Positions 45,199 to 54,535 of a stretch of DNA of 64,000 nucleotides are shown one piece after another; within the stretch, counting starts at the first letter, position 1; each line of letters starts with the position of its first letter. Made by a program: the position numbers and the translations under genes. The stretch comes from Gemmatimonadota bacterium (GTDB taxonomy: Bacteria; Gemmatimonadota; Gemmatimonadetes; Gemmatimonadales; Gemmatimonadaceae), in assembly GCA_016871855.1 (NCBI GenBank), contig VHBQ01000001.1:1-64000 (forward strand), in the 5' to 3' direction. The notes below the pieces were generated by a model, which had not been told where the DNA came from, did not search any database, and was given only the letters and a program-made list of their open reading frames with translations.

Positions 45199-45272
45199 GT
45201 GCAGGGAGCAGGGAGCAGAGTGGAGTGCAGGGAAAAGGGAGCAGAGTGGGGTGCAGGGCGCAGGGGATGGGG
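45199..45272. repeat. 7-bp-period array (GTGCAGG-GAGCAGG)
   Basis: GTGCAGGGAGCAGGGAGCAG, then GTGGAGT, GCAGGGA, AAAGGGA and further degenerate copies, lie between the FMN reductase stop and the plug-protein gene. The same GTGCAGGGA-ACAGGGA motif recurs at 61393. Confidence 0.85.
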
Positions 45273-45346
45273 GGCTAACGAAGTGTTGGGGCGATGCGTC
45301 ACCCTTTGGGGAGGCGCGGCAGGCGTCTTTCACCCACCATTCGCGA

Positions 45347-46795
45347 ATGCGAGCATCGCTCTCCTTCCTTGTCTGGCTCCTGATTCCCGCGGCCGCAATG
45401 TCGCAGGTGAGGACGGGTGTTGATGGTGCGCCGGGCATGCGCGTCACGGGGGTGGTCCACGACAGCATCGCGCGGGCACCTCTTCCGGGGGCCTGGGTGC
45501 AGCTGGTGGATGCGAGCGGCACGGCCCAGCCGGCGCGATCGGCGTACGCCGACTCGCTGGGAAGATTCGCGTTCGACGATGTCCCGGAAGGGCGCTATCG
45601 GCTCGGCTTCTTCCACGCGGTGCTCGACTCATTGGGCGTGCAAGCGCCGTCGCGCGATTTCACGGTGCGCCGAGGTCGCGCCGCGCGCGTGGACCTCGCC
45701 GTCCCGTCCGGCGCGACGCTGCGCTCCCTGATCTGCGGCGAGCGCTCACCACGCGACTCGGGGCTGGTGGTCACCGGGGCGGCTGTCATCGGCGTGGTGC
45801 GCGAAGCGAAGGGGGGCGCGCCAGCGGCCAACGTGATCGTGAGTGGCGAATGGCTGGAGATCTCCTTCCGCGTGCAGGGCATTGATCGGCGACGCCCACG
45901 CGTGGTGGTGACCACGGGAGCCAACGGCTGGTTCGCGCTCTGCAACACGCCCGTCGGCGGGACGATGTTCCTCACAGCGAGCCGCGGCGCCGACAGCACC
46001 GACCTGATCGAGGCGACGATTCCCACCGAAGGCTTCCTGCGGCGCGACCTCTACCTCGGCCCCGCGCGCACGGTGGTGACGCGCGACACGACGACGCGTC
46101 CGGACTCCCTCGCGCTGCCGGCGCGCATCATGCGCTCGGGCGAGGGGCGACTGACGGGCACGGTGGTGAGCGCCGAGTCGCGACGGCCCCTGGCCGGAGC
46201 GATCGCGCACCTGAGTGACGGGCCCACCGCGCGCGCCGACGAGCGCGGCGACTTCACGCTGGTCAGCGCGCCGCTCGGCACGCGCACGCTCGAAGTGCGC
46301 TCGGTGGGTTACTACCCTGAGCGGCGCGCGGTGCATGTGGTCGAGGGGATGCCGCCGTCGCGAGTGGCGATGACGACATTCAAGACCGTGCTCGACACGG
46401 TGAAGATCATCGCGACCCAACTGCCGGACCGGCACGGCAGCGGGTTTGACGAACGACGGCGCACGGGACTCGGTCGCATCCTGACCGCCGCCGACCTCGA
46501 GCGTCGTGGTGCGCTGTTCACGTCCGATGCGTTCCGCAATCTGCCGGGAACCCGACTCGAGCGAGACGAGACAGGGGCGCGACGGATCTTCGTGCGCAGC
46601 GCGTTTGGCGAATGGTGCGAGCCGTCAGTGCACATTGACGGCCTGTACATGTGGACCCTCAATGCCGACGACATTGATGGAATGGTGACCCTGCGCTATG
46701 TCAAAGGCATCGAGGTGTACACCGAAGCCACGACACCGCCGCAGTATCAGCGGGCACTCACCGGATGCGGCACCATCCTGATCTGGACCAAGTAG
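45347..46795 (+). CDS. Carboxypeptidase-regulatory plus TonB-plug-like secreted protein A
   Basis: The product has 482 residues. A signal peptide (MRASLSFLVWLLIPAAAMSQ) is followed by three CarboxypepD-reg/Ig-like repeats (about 30-110, 140-230, 270-350), each shaped like VTGVVHDSIARAPLPGAWVQL ... GRFAFDDVPEGRYRLGF. A plug-like C-terminus (about 375-482: ILTAADLERRGALFTSDAFRNLPGTRL ... IEVYTEATTPPQYQ ... CGTILIWTK) completes it. There is no outer-membrane barrel after the plug. The protein is typical of Gemmatimonadota/Bacteroidota; its function is unknown. A close paralogue follows 1 bp later. Confidence 0.8.
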   Translation: MRASLSFLVWLLIPAAAMSQVRTGVDGAPGMRVTGVVHDSIARAPLPGAWVQLVDASGTAQPARSAYADSLGRFAFDDVPEGRYRLGFFHAVLDSLGVQAPSRDFTVRRGRAARVDLAVPSGATLRSLICGERSPRDSGLVVTGAAVIGVVREAKGGAPAANVIVSGEWLEISFRVQGIDRRRPRVVVTTGANGWFALCNTPVGGTMFLTASRGADSTDLIEATIPTEGFLRRDLYLGPARTVVTRDTTTRPDSLALPARIMRSGEGRLTGTVVSAESRRPLAGAIAHLSDGPTARADERGDFTLVSAPLGTRTLEVRSVGYYPERRAVHVVEGMPPSRVAMTTFKTVLDTVKIIATQLPDRHGSGFDERRRTGLGRILTAADLERRGALFTSDAFRNLPGTRLERDETGARRIFVRSAFGEWCEPSVHIDGLYMWTLNADDIDGMVTLRYVKGIEVYTEATTPPQYQRALTGCGTILIWTK

Positions 46796-46796
46796 C

Positions 46797-48302
46797 GTGA
46801 TCGACGGACGCACGATCGCTCGCCGATTCGGCGTGCTCGTGTTGTGCGGCGCGGCGACGGCGGTCGCGCAGGCGCCGCCGGCTGACCCGGCGGCGCGCAC
46901 GGGCGGCGGCTCGATCGTCGGCGTCGTGCGCGACAGCATCGCGCGCGGACCGCTTGGCGGCGCGTGGGTGCAGCTGGTGGAGTCGAGCCCAGGGGCGACG
47001 CGCGCGCGCACCGCGGTCAGCGACTCGCTTGGACGCTTCCAGTTCAGCGACGTGCCCTTCGGCCGATACACGATCGGGTTCTTCCATCCGCTGCTCGACT
47101 CGCTAGGCGTAGAGCCCCCACTGCGACAGGTGTCCGTGGGCCGACGGCGCGCCACGCGCGTGGAACTCGCCACGCCCTCGGCCGCCCGCATCCGCTCGGC
47201 GATCTGCGGCAGGGTGCGCGGGCCGGTGACCGGGGGCGCGGTGCTCGGCGTCGTGCGCGATGCGCGCACGCACGTCACGATCGCCGGGGCGACGGTGACA
47301 GGCGAGTGGTTGGAAGTGAGCTTCCAGCAGGGCGGCAACATCCAGTATCGCCGCAGCCGCGTCGCGGTCACGACAGCCGACCACGGCTGGTTCGCGCTCT
47401 GCAACGTGCCAGCGCGCGGCGTGATGTACCTGCGAGCGGTGCGCGGCGCGGACAGCACCGACGCGATCGACGTGCAGGTGCCCGGCGGCGGCGTTGCGCG
47501 CCAGGAGCTGTACGTGGGGCCCTCGCGCCTGATCACGACGAGCGACTCCACCCTCGCGGCGGATTCGTTGCTCGCCGCCCCGGCCGTGCGCGTTGGCGAC
47601 GGCACGCTGCGCGGCACGGTCGTCGTCGCCGGCGGTGGACGCCTGATCGCCGACGCGCTGGTGCGCCTGAGCGACAATCCGCCGATACGTGCCGACGCAC
47701 GCGGCGGGTTCACCCTCACCGGGGCTCCGTTCGGCACCCGCATGCTCGCCGTGCGCGCGGTCGGCTACGCGCAGGCGCGCCTCGCCGTGAACGTGGTGGA
47801 CGGCGGGCCACCGGTGACGTTGCCGCTCGTTTCCACCAGGGCCGTGCTCGACACGGTGAAAGTGGTGGTCGCGCGTGTGGCGGATCGTCACCAGAGCGAC
47901 TTCGAGTACCGCCGGCGTTCGCTCGCCGGGATGTTCTTGACGGCTGATCAGATCGCGCGGCGCGGTGTGTTTGTCACGTCCGACCTCTTCCGACGCTTGC
48001 GGGGCATGAAGATCGGCTTCGACTATGACACCCTTGAGACCGACGCCGCGCCGTTCGCCGCCGGCGACGTGGCCGGGCTCAGCGACCGCCGGGTGCTGAT
48101 GCGGGGCATCAGCGGCAACTGGTGCGAACCCGCGCTCTGGTTCGACGGCACGCAGATGTCCGAATTGAGCGTGGACGCGCTGGACAGCTTCGTCACGCCC
48201 GAACGGATTGCGGCCATCGAGATCTACACCGAGGCCACGGTGCCGGCTCAGTTCCAGCGTTTGCGATCGGGATGCGGGGCGGTGCTGTTCTGGACCAAAT
48301 AG
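46797..48302 (+). CDS. Carboxypeptidase-regulatory plus TonB-plug-like secreted protein B
   Basis: The product has 501 residues with a GTG start. It is a tandem duplicate of protein A with the same order: signal region, then VGVVRDSIARGPLGGAWVQLVES, WLEVSFQQ...WFALCNVPARG, the DTVKVVVARVADRHQSDFEYRRR linker, a plug-like segment (MFLTADQIARRGVFVTSDLFRRLRGMK) and the C-terminus CGAVLFWTK. The TAG of gene A and this GTG are one base apart, so they form one operon. The paralogues differ mostly at the middle repeats. Confidence 0.8.
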   Translation: MIDGRTIARRFGVLVLCGAATAVAQAPPADPAARTGGGSIVGVVRDSIARGPLGGAWVQLVESSPGATRARTAVSDSLGRFQFSDVPFGRYTIGFFHPLLDSLGVEPPLRQVSVGRRRATRVELATPSAARIRSAICGRVRGPVTGGAVLGVVRDARTHVTIAGATVTGEWLEVSFQQGGNIQYRRSRVAVTTADHGWFALCNVPARGVMYLRAVRGADSTDAIDVQVPGGGVARQELYVGPSRLITTSDSTLAADSLLAAPAVRVGDGTLRGTVVVAGGGRLIADALVRLSDNPPIRADARGGFTLTGAPFGTRMLAVRAVGYAQARLAVNVVDGGPPVTLPLVSTRAVLDTVKVVVARVADRHQSDFEYRRRSLAGMFLTADQIARRGVFVTSDLFRRLRGMKIGFDYDTLETDAAPFAAGDVAGLSDRRVLMRGISGNWCEPALWFDGTQMSELSVDALDSFVTPERIAAIEIYTEATVPAQFQRLRSGCGAVLFWTK

Positions 48303-48388
48303 GCCGGTGCTGCAGCAGGGCTACCGCCGCGCGTGAAGAACCAGGCTAGTTTCCTGCCCCAGCCTCCCAGTCTCCCAAGAGTCGCGCG

Positions 48389-50728
48389 ATGCCAGCAGAG
48401 CGCTTGTCCGTTCCCGTGTCAGCATCAAGGCACCGCCTCATCCATTGGTGGCGGGTGTTCGCGGCTTTCGCCGTGCTCCCGCTCACGGCGGACCCGATGT
48501 CCGCCCAGGTGCCGACGCCAACGGCGCGCATTCATGTGACGGTGGCCAGCGGCGCCAGCGCCGTCGAGGCGGCCATCGTGCGAGCGGGACGATTCGGCGC
48601 GCAGACGGATGCACGAGGCATGGCCGTCCTCATCGTGCCCTCCGGTGCCCATACGGTGGTCGTCTCGAAGCTGGGGTTCCGCTCCGATTCCCTGCCGCTG
48701 ACCCTGCGCGCGGGGGCCGACACCGCCCTCCGTTTCGCGCTCGCGGCGCAGGTGACCGAGGTCGAGGCGGTGGTGGTGAGCGCGACGCGAAGTGAACGCC
48801 GTGTCGAGGACGTTCCGTTGCGCGTCGAGGTGATTGACGAAGAGGAGATCGCCGAGAAGGTCGCGATGACGCCGGGTGACATCGCGATGATGCTGAATGA
48901 GACCTCCGGACTTCGCGTGCAGACTACCAGCCCGTCGCTCGGCGGCGCCAACCTGCGAATTCAGGGATTGGCGGGACGGTATTCGCTGCTGCTCGCCGAT
49001 GGACTGCCACTCTATGGCGGACAGGCGGGCGGACTCGGGCTGCTGCAGATCCCTCCGGTCGACTTGGGGCGCGTGGAGGTGATCAAGGGGGCGGCGTCGG
49101 CGCTGCACGGCAGCTCGGCGCTGGGGGGCGTGGTGAACCTGCTCTCCCGCCGGCCGGGCGACGAAGCCGAGCACACCGCGCTGCTGAACCAGACGAGCCG
49201 CGGCGGCACCGACGGCGTGGTCTTTCTCACGTCGCCGCTCTCGGCCCATTGGGGCTACACGTTGCTCGCTGGCGCGCACCGCCAGTCGCGCCGCGACCTC
49301 GATGCCGATGGATGGACCGACCTCCCGGGCTACGAGCGCGCGGTGCTCCGTCCGCGATTCTATTTCGGCGACGGCAATCGGAGTGCGTTCGTGACTGCTG
49401 GCGTGACCGCCGAGGACCGCCTTGGCGGCACGCTGGCGGGACGGACGACACCGGCGGGGTCATCGTTCGAGGAAGGACTCACCACTCAACGCGCGGACAT
49501 CGGGGCGCTGACCCGCTGGGTGGTGCAGGATTCAGCGAGCGCCTTGCACGGTGCTGTGGTCACGCTGCGTGGCTCGGCGATGGAACAGCGGCATCGCCAT
49601 CGCTTTGGCGTCGTGCGCGAGACGGACCGTCATCGCACTTGGTTCGGCGAGGCCGCGATCGCGGTGCCCCGCGGTCGCGCGACCTACGTGGGCGGCGTCG
49701 CCGTGCAGCAGGACGCGTATCGCGCGCAGGACGTCGCCGGCTTCGACTACACGTTCACGGTGCCGGCCGTCTTCGGCCAGGTAGACGTCGATCCCGCCGC
49801 GTGGCTGTCGATGTCCACCAGCGTGCGCGCCGACGCGCACAGCGAGTACGGTACCATCGTCAATCCGCGCCTCTCGGTGCTGCTGCGCCGCCCGCAGGAA
49901 GCGCTGAGTGGATGGACCAGTCGCTTGTCTGTGGGCACCGGCGAATTCGCACCGACGCCCTTCACGGAAACGACTGAGGCGACGGGCCTCTCGCCGCTGC
50001 TTCCCCTTGGAACGCTGGAGGCGGAGCGCGCCACGACGGTCTCCGTCGACGTCGGCGGTCCGCTGTCGGTCGCCTTCGGCGCGCTGGAGGTGAATGCGAC
50101 GGCGTTCGCGTCGCGCGTGGATCACCCGCTGCAGGTGCTGGACGCCGTGGGCACTGCGCCGTCAGGAGCGGCCCGCATCCGCCTTGTCAACGCAGGTCAG
50201 CCGACGCGAACGCAGGGGCTTGAGCTGCTGGCCCGTCTCGCGCGCGAGTTGGGAGAAGGCGGTGAGGACGAGGAAGCGCCGGTGCTTCGCGTCACGGGGA
50301 CGTACACCTATCTCCGCTCCACGGAGTGCGACCCGGATGCTGGAGGTGACGGCCAGGCGTGTTCGCGCCGCACCGTTCCGCTCACGCCGCGGCATGCCGC
50401 GGGCGTCGTCGCCGCCATCGAGCGGGAAGGCACGAGCCGCGTCGGCGTCGAGCTCTACTACACGGGACGGCAGTCACTCGAGCGCAATCCGTATCGCACG
50501 GGAAGTCGTCCGTACCTGATCCTCGGCGTGCTCGGTGAACGCGCGTTCACGACCCGCGCTGGCACGGCGCGACTGTTCTTGAACCTCGAGAACCTCACCA
50601 ACGTCCGGCAGACGCGATACGACCCGCTGCTGCTGCCATCGCGTGGGCAGGGTGGCCGCTGGACGACGGACGCGTGGACGGAGCTCGCCGGATTCACGGC
50701 GAACGCGGGCGTGCGGTTCAGCTTCTGA
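48389..50728 (+). CDS. TonB-dependent receptor with N-terminal regulatory domain
   Basis: The product has 779 residues. An Arg-rich signal region is followed by a CarboxypepD-reg-like domain (about 48-125), a plug (about 130-240: VVVSATRSERRVEDVPLRVEVI, RIQGLAGRYSLLLADGLPLYGG, RVEVIKGAASALHGSSALGGVVNL) and a barrel ending TANAGVRFSF. Its VSATRxxxRVEDVP box and small size resemble BtuB/FepA-like receptors. The substrate is unknown. Its 3' end overlaps the convergent queG gene by 11 bp. Confidence 0.92.
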   Translation: MPAERLSVPVSASRHRLIHWWRVFAAFAVLPLTADPMSAQVPTPTARIHVTVASGASAVEAAIVRAGRFGAQTDARGMAVLIVPSGAHTVVVSKLGFRSDSLPLTLRAGADTALRFALAAQVTEVEAVVVSATRSERRVEDVPLRVEVIDEEEIAEKVAMTPGDIAMMLNETSGLRVQTTSPSLGGANLRIQGLAGRYSLLLADGLPLYGGQAGGLGLLQIPPVDLGRVEVIKGAASALHGSSALGGVVNLLSRRPGDEAEHTALLNQTSRGGTDGVVFLTSPLSAHWGYTLLAGAHRQSRRDLDADGWTDLPGYERAVLRPRFYFGDGNRSAFVTAGVTAEDRLGGTLAGRTTPAGSSFEEGLTTQRADIGALTRWVVQDSASALHGAVVTLRGSAMEQRHRHRFGVVRETDRHRTWFGEAAIAVPRGRATYVGGVAVQQDAYRAQDVAGFDYTFTVPAVFGQVDVDPAAWLSMSTSVRADAHSEYGTIVNPRLSVLLRRPQEALSGWTSRLSVGTGEFAPTPFTETTEATGLSPLLPLGTLEAERATTVSVDVGGPLSVAFGALEVNATAFASRVDHPLQVLDAVGTAPSGAARIRLVNAGQPTRTQGLELLARLARELGEGGEDEEAPVLRVTGTYTYLRSTECDPDAGGDGQACSRRTVPLTPRHAAGVVAAIEREGTSRVGVELYYTGRQSLERNPYRTGSRPYLILGVLGERAFTTRAGTARLFLNLENLTNVRQTRYDPLLLPSRGQGGRWTTDAWTELAGFTANAGVRFSF

Positions 50729-51650
50729 GGTGACTCGACGCCGCACTCGCGTTTCTTCGTAGGCCGGCCAGCTTCGCCCGGCTCAGCGGCGTGTCGCCGA
50801 ATCGCGCCTTGAACGCCGCGTCCTCCATCGTGACGAAGGCAGCGGCGCCGGGCGTGGTCAGCTCGCGCCGCGGCGTGAACGCGGGTTCCGTGGCCAGCCG
50901 CGAGAACTTCTCGTTCCACGGGCAGACGTCCTGACAGATATCGCAGCCAAAGAGGTGTTCGCCGACCATTGCCGCCTGCTCGGCGGAATGATCGCCCCTG
51001 AGTTCGATAGTCAGGTACGAAATGCAGCGCCGAGCGTCGAGCACATGCGGCGCGACGAACGCCTGCGTCGGGCACGCATCGAGGCATCGCGTGCAGGTCC
51101 CGCAGTGATCCGCGACGAACGGCAGATCGGGCTCCAACGCGACGTCGAGGAACAGCGCGGCGAGGAAGAAGAACGAACCGAGTTGCGGATTGAGGAGCAG
51201 CGTGTTCTTGCCGAACCAGCCGAGTCCCGCCCGCCGCGCGAGGTCGCGCTCAAGCACCGGGCCGCTGTCCACAAAAGAGCGGCCTCCGATGGCCGGAATC
51301 TCGTCGCGCGCCCACGCCAGCACGGCGTCGAGCTTGTCCCACATCACGCGATGGTAGTCGGTGAAGCGCGCATAGCGGGCGATTGGACCGGCGGGCTGCG
51401 TCCCGCCGTAGTTCAGCGCGACGACGAGAGCGCTGACCATTCCGGCGACCGGGAGACGCGCGTCGCGCCGCAGGTCGGCGTGGCGGGCCATGTATCCCAT
51501 CTCGCCGTGGTGGCCGGCGGCGAGCCACGCGTCGAACTGCTCGCGAGTGTCCGGAGCGCCGAGCGTCGCCACGCCGGCCAGGTCGAAACCCGCGGCGAGC
51601 GCCTGCGCCTTCAGGCGGATTTCGAAGCCGGGCGGGACCGCCCCGCTCAC
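50718..51650 (-). CDS. queG: Epoxyqueuosine reductase QueG
   Basis: The product has 310 residues with a GTG start overlapping the previous gene's stop by 4 nt. It reduces epoxyqueuosine to queuosine in tRNA with cobalamin and two 4Fe-4S clusters. The cluster ligands are visible: CGTCTRCLDACPTQAF and FGCDICQDVCPWNEKF. The B12-binding part contains SFVDSGPVLERDLARRAGLGWFGKNTLLLN. The length is a little below the usual 340-380 residues, and no HEAT-repeat tail is present. Cytosolic. Confidence 0.95.
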   Translation of the reverse strand: MSGAVPPGFEIRLKAQALAAGFDLAGVATLGAPDTREQFDAWLAAGHHGEMGYMARHADLRRDARLPVAGMVSALVVALNYGGTQPAGPIARYARFTDYHRVMWDKLDAVLAWARDEIPAIGGRSFVDSGPVLERDLARRAGLGWFGKNTLLLNPQLGSFFFLAALFLDVALEPDLPFVADHCGTCTRCLDACPTQAFVAPHVLDARRCISYLTIELRGDHSAEQAAMVGEHLFGCDICQDVCPWNEKFSRLATEPAFTPRRELTTPGAAAFVTMEDAAFKARFGDTPLSRAKLAGLRRNASAASSHLRS

Positions 51651-51895
51651 GGAAAGCGCCGCGCCCAGCGCGCGTAGCGCAGGACGTCGGCGACGGGCGG
51701 AATGGCGTCCTCGCTCCCGTACGCCGTGTACATCCGCCATCGCAAGTACGTGCGATCGGGCCACGGGATAAACGGGAACTGCGCCCACCACCGCCTCCGC
51801 CGATACCGCCACCCCAGCACGATGAGATCGGCGGCTACGCGCGGGTTGGTGAGCGCGCGGAGCTTGAGGAGGAGGAGGAGGCGCAGCCAGGGCAC
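51647..51895 (-). CDS. Small hydrophobic/basic protein upstream of queG, unknown
   Basis: The product has 82 residues from a GTG (MPWLRLLLLLKLRALTNPRV). A Leu-rich N-terminal helix is followed by an aromatic/Arg-rich core (WRYRRRRWWAQFPFIPWPDRTYLRWRM) and a soluble C-terminus (IPPVADVLRYARWARRFP). No family is recognised. The reading frame extends through the 7-bp repeat upstream but that part has no protein character. It is coupled to queG by a GTGA overlap. Confidence 0.6.
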   Translation of the reverse strand: MPWLRLLLLLKLRALTNPRVAADLIVLGWRYRRRRWWAQFPFIPWPDRTYLRWRMYTAYGSEDAIPPVADVLRYARWARRFP

Positions 51896-51907
51896 GAGGG
51901 GAAGATG

Positions 51908-52079
51908 CGGACGGTGGACGGCAGACGGTAGACGGTCGACCACCAGACGGTGGACGGTGGACGGTTGACGGTAGATACTGAAGTTGGCCGGCAGCGCACC
52001 TTTCACTGGCTCTGCGCGCCGTGTATCCTCTGCCGTCCACCGTCCACCGTCCACCGTCCACCGTCCACCGTCCACCGTC
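51908..52079. repeat. 7-bp repeat inverted element 6
   Basis: The left arm 51908-51975 (ACGGTGGACGG, ACGGTAGACGGTC, ACGGTGGACGGTGGACGGTT) and the right arm 52033-52079, with six perfect CCGTCCA units, flank a 55-bp loop. The loop contains gatactgaag (51974-51983) and gcgcgccgtg (52014-52023), both also found in element 7. It lies between divergent genes, 25 bp before the acyltransferase start. Confidence 0.93.
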
Positions 52080-52104
52080 GGCCCCTTTGGCAATCCACGG
52101 CCTC

Positions 52105-53394
52105 ATGCCCCTCATCTCGCGTCTCGCGACGCGCGCCTACTACCGGTACACGGTGGGGGGCGCGCGCGTGCCCGCGGAGGGGCCGGTGCTGCTGGTCGCC
52201 AATCACAACAATTCGCTGATGGATCCGGCGTTCGTGACGGTAGCGGCGCGTCGGGAAGTCAGCTTCCTCGCCAAGTCCACGCTGTTCACGCATCCCCAGA
52301 TCGGGTGGCTGGTGAAGCTGGTCGGCTCCATTCCGGTGTACCGCGCGCAGGACGATCCGAAGCTGCTGGGCCAGAACCGCGACATCTTCGTCGCCGTGCA
52401 CGCGGCCCTCGCCAATGGCGCGGCCGTCGGCATTTTCCCCGAGGGAACGAGCCACTCCGGGTCGCGTCTCTCGCCGCTCAAGACCGGGGCGGCGCGCATC
52501 GCCCTTGGGGCGGCGAAGAGGATCGGCGGCGCTTTCCCAATCATTCCCGTCGGACTGGTCTTCCGCGACCGCAACAGCTTCCGCAGTGAAGTGCGCGTCG
52601 TCGTCGGTGATGCCTTCGACTGGAGCGATCTGGCGAGCCGCGCGGACGAGAAGTACGCTGTTCGCGAGTTGACGGCGCGCATTGACGGCGCGATGCGCCG
52701 GGTGACGCTGAACCTCGATTCGTGGGAGGACGCGGCGCTGGTCCACGTGGCCGAGCAGATCTGGGCCGCGGAGCACGGCTCGCCGCGCGACTCGGAGGCG
52801 ACGGTGTCGCGGCTGGCGATGACCGCCAGCGTGCTCCAGCGCTTCCGCTCGCGCGGTGACGCGGAATGGCAGATGACCGCGCGCGAGCTGCGCGCGCACG
52901 CCCGGATGCTGCAGCGCATGGGGCTCTCGCCGCAGGCGCTCAAGGAGGACGTCAGCTGGCCGGCGGCCGCGCGGTGGACGCTGCTGCGGCTTCCCCTCCT
53001 CGCCGCTATCCCGCTGGCCTCGCTCGCGATGCTCGCCTACTGGCCGCCGCTGATCGGCGCCCGGTGGATGGTGGCCCGCAGCAGGGAAGGGCCGGATTCA
53101 TTCTCCACGATGAACGTGCTGAGCATCTCGTTCCAGAGCATTCTCTGGACGTTCCTGCTGGCGGGCGCGGCGGGGTGGAGCCTCGGGTGGTGGTGGGGGC
53201 TCGCGACGCTCATCCTGCTGCCTCTGACGGCGACGGTCGCGGCCATCGTCGCCGAGCGGCGGCGCCTCGGCTGGCTGGCCGTGCGCCGGTTCTTCGTGCG
53301 GCACCTGCATCGCCGCCGCCTCGGCCGCATGCGCAAGCGCCAGGCGATGATCGCGGCGCACCTCAATGAACTGCTGGAGTTGGGGATGCAATAG
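52105..53394 (+). CDS. Phospholipid acyltransferase (PlsC/GPT2-like)
   Basis: The product has 429 residues. The N-terminal glycerol-phosphate acyltransferase domain (about 1-200) has the catalytic motif NHNNSLMDP (H-x5-D, as in yeast SCT1/GPT2-type enzymes), the glycerol-binding FPEGTSHSGSRLSPLKTG motif and IPVGLVF. A second, mostly hydrophobic C-terminal half (about 290-405) has at least three membrane helices. It makes phosphatidic acid or its precursor in the membrane. The start is the Met after element 6; the gene is flanked by repeat elements 6 and 7. Confidence 0.88.
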   Translation: MPLISRLATRAYYRYTVGGARVPAEGPVLLVANHNNSLMDPAFVTVAARREVSFLAKSTLFTHPQIGWLVKLVGSIPVYRAQDDPKLLGQNRDIFVAVHAALANGAAVGIFPEGTSHSGSRLSPLKTGAARIALGAAKRIGGAFPIIPVGLVFRDRNSFRSEVRVVVGDAFDWSDLASRADEKYAVRELTARIDGAMRRVTLNLDSWEDAALVHVAEQIWAAEHGSPRDSEATVSRLAMTASVLQRFRSRGDAEWQMTARELRAHARMLQRMGLSPQALKEDVSWPAAARWTLLRLPLLAAIPLASLAMLAYWPPLIGARWMVARSREGPDSFSTMNVLSISFQSILWTFLLAGAAGWSLGWWWGLATLILLPLTATVAAIVAERRRLGWLAVRRFFVRHLHRRRLGRMRKRQAMIAAHLNELLELGMQ

Positions 53395-53396
53395 GG

Positions 53397-53507
53397 CAGA
53401 CGGTGGACGGTGGACGGTGGACGGCGGATACTGAAGGGGTAGGTTGGTCTCTCCGGTTTCGCGCGCCGTGGTTAGTCTACCGTCTACCGTCCACCGTCAA
53501 CCGTCCG
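53397..53507. repeat. 7-bp repeat inverted element 7
   Basis: The left arm 53397-53426 (CAGACGGTGGACGGTGGACG and GTGGACGGCG) and the right arm 53476-53507 (CTACCGTCTACCGTCCACCG) flank a loop containing gatactgaag (53427-53436) and gcgcgccgtg (53461-53470), as in element 6. It lies between the acyltransferase stop and the LOG start. Confidence 0.93.
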
Positions 53508-53513
53508 TTCTTC

Positions 53514-54515
53514 ATGCCCAAACCCCGCAAGAAGAAATCTCCCCGCAGCGCCCGCGGCACGCCCGTCGACCCCGGCCTGCGACGCAGCGCCGAACACGCC
53601 GCCCTTGCCGGCGTCCGCGAACGGCAGCACGCGGGGCACCTCGCGGCAGGCCGCACACCACCGGGCGCTTCGGCGGCCGCACCATCCAACGGCACACGGC
53701 GGGTGGACGAGTCCATTCGCAACGCGACGCCCGCGATGACTGAGGACCAGAAGCTCCTCAGCTTCACGCCCAAGCACAGCGACGACTTCACGCGCACGGA
53801 TCCGTGGCGGGTGATGCGCATCATGGGCGAGTTCATCGAGGGATTCGACAAGCTCGCGACGGTGGAGAAGGGGGTGGCGTTCTTTGGCTCGGCGCGCACG
53901 TCGCCCGACGATCCGCAGTACCTGATGGCCGTGGAGACGGCGCGGCTGCTTGCCCAGCAGGGATTCGCGATCATCACCGGCGCCGGTCCGGGGATCATGG
54001 AGGCCGCGAACAAGGGGGCGCAGCTGGGCGGCGGCCACTCTGTCGGCTGCAACATCGAACTCCCTTTCGAGCAGGGATCGAACCCGTACGTCGACACCCT
54101 CATCGACTTCCGGTACTTCTTCGTCCGCAAGACGATGTTCATCAAGTACAGCATCGGGTACGTTATCTTCCCAGGCGGCTTCGGCACGCTCGACGAGCTG
54201 TTCGAGGCGCTGACGCTGATCCAGACGGGCAAGATCTCGCAGTTCCCGGTGGTCCTGTTCGGACGTCATTACTGGGCCGGCTTGCTGCGCTGGATCCAGA
54301 CGCGGATGCTCACGGAGCGGAAGATCTCCGCGGATGAGTTGGACCTGCTCGTGGTCACCGACGACCCCAAGGAGGCGGCGGACGTGATCGCGGCCGCGTG
54401 GCACGCGCAGCTGGACGAGACGGCAGACATGGTGCGGGCTGCGTGGGAGGACCGCGTGGACCGAATGAAACGGGAAGCGAAGCTGCTCGGCGCAATGGCG
54501 CGCCGCGATCATTGA
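53514..54515 (+). CDS. LOG-family (lysine decarboxylase-like) phosphoribohydrolase
   Basis: The product has 333 residues. The first ~100 residues are basic and unstructured ([10 protein letters not shown]...), then comes the LOG Rossmann domain: [24 protein letters not shown] and [15 protein letters not shown] (the PGGxGTxxE nucleotide motif). Characterised LOG proteins cleave cytokinin-type nucleoside monophosphates to base and ribose-5-phosphate. The start MPKPRKKK follows element 7 by 6 bp. The long basic N-terminus is unusual for the family. Confidence 0.88.
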   Translation: MPKPRKKKSPRSARGTPVDPGLRRSAEHAALAGVRERQHAGHLAAGRTPPGASAAAPSNGTRRVDESIRNATPAMTEDQKLLSFTPKHSDDFTRTDPWRVMRIMGEFIEGFDKLATVEKGVAFFGSARTSPDDPQYLMAVETARLLAQQGFAIITGAGPGIMEAANKGAQLGGGHSVGCNIELPFEQGSNPYVDTLIDFRYFFVRKTMFIKYSIGYVIFPGGFGTLDELFEALTLIQTGKISQFPVVLFGRHYWAGLLRWIQTRMLTERKISADELDLLVVTDDPKEAADVIAAAWHAQLDETADMVRAAWEDRVDRMKREAKLLGAMARRDH

Positions 54516-54535
54516 CGACCACACACGAGCGGGCG

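Noticed and set aside
46797-48302. TonB-dependent receptors for the two plug-like proteins
   Set aside because: Each ends right after the plug-like segment, with no barrel sequence of 400-600 residues. They are listed as barrel-less proteins instead.
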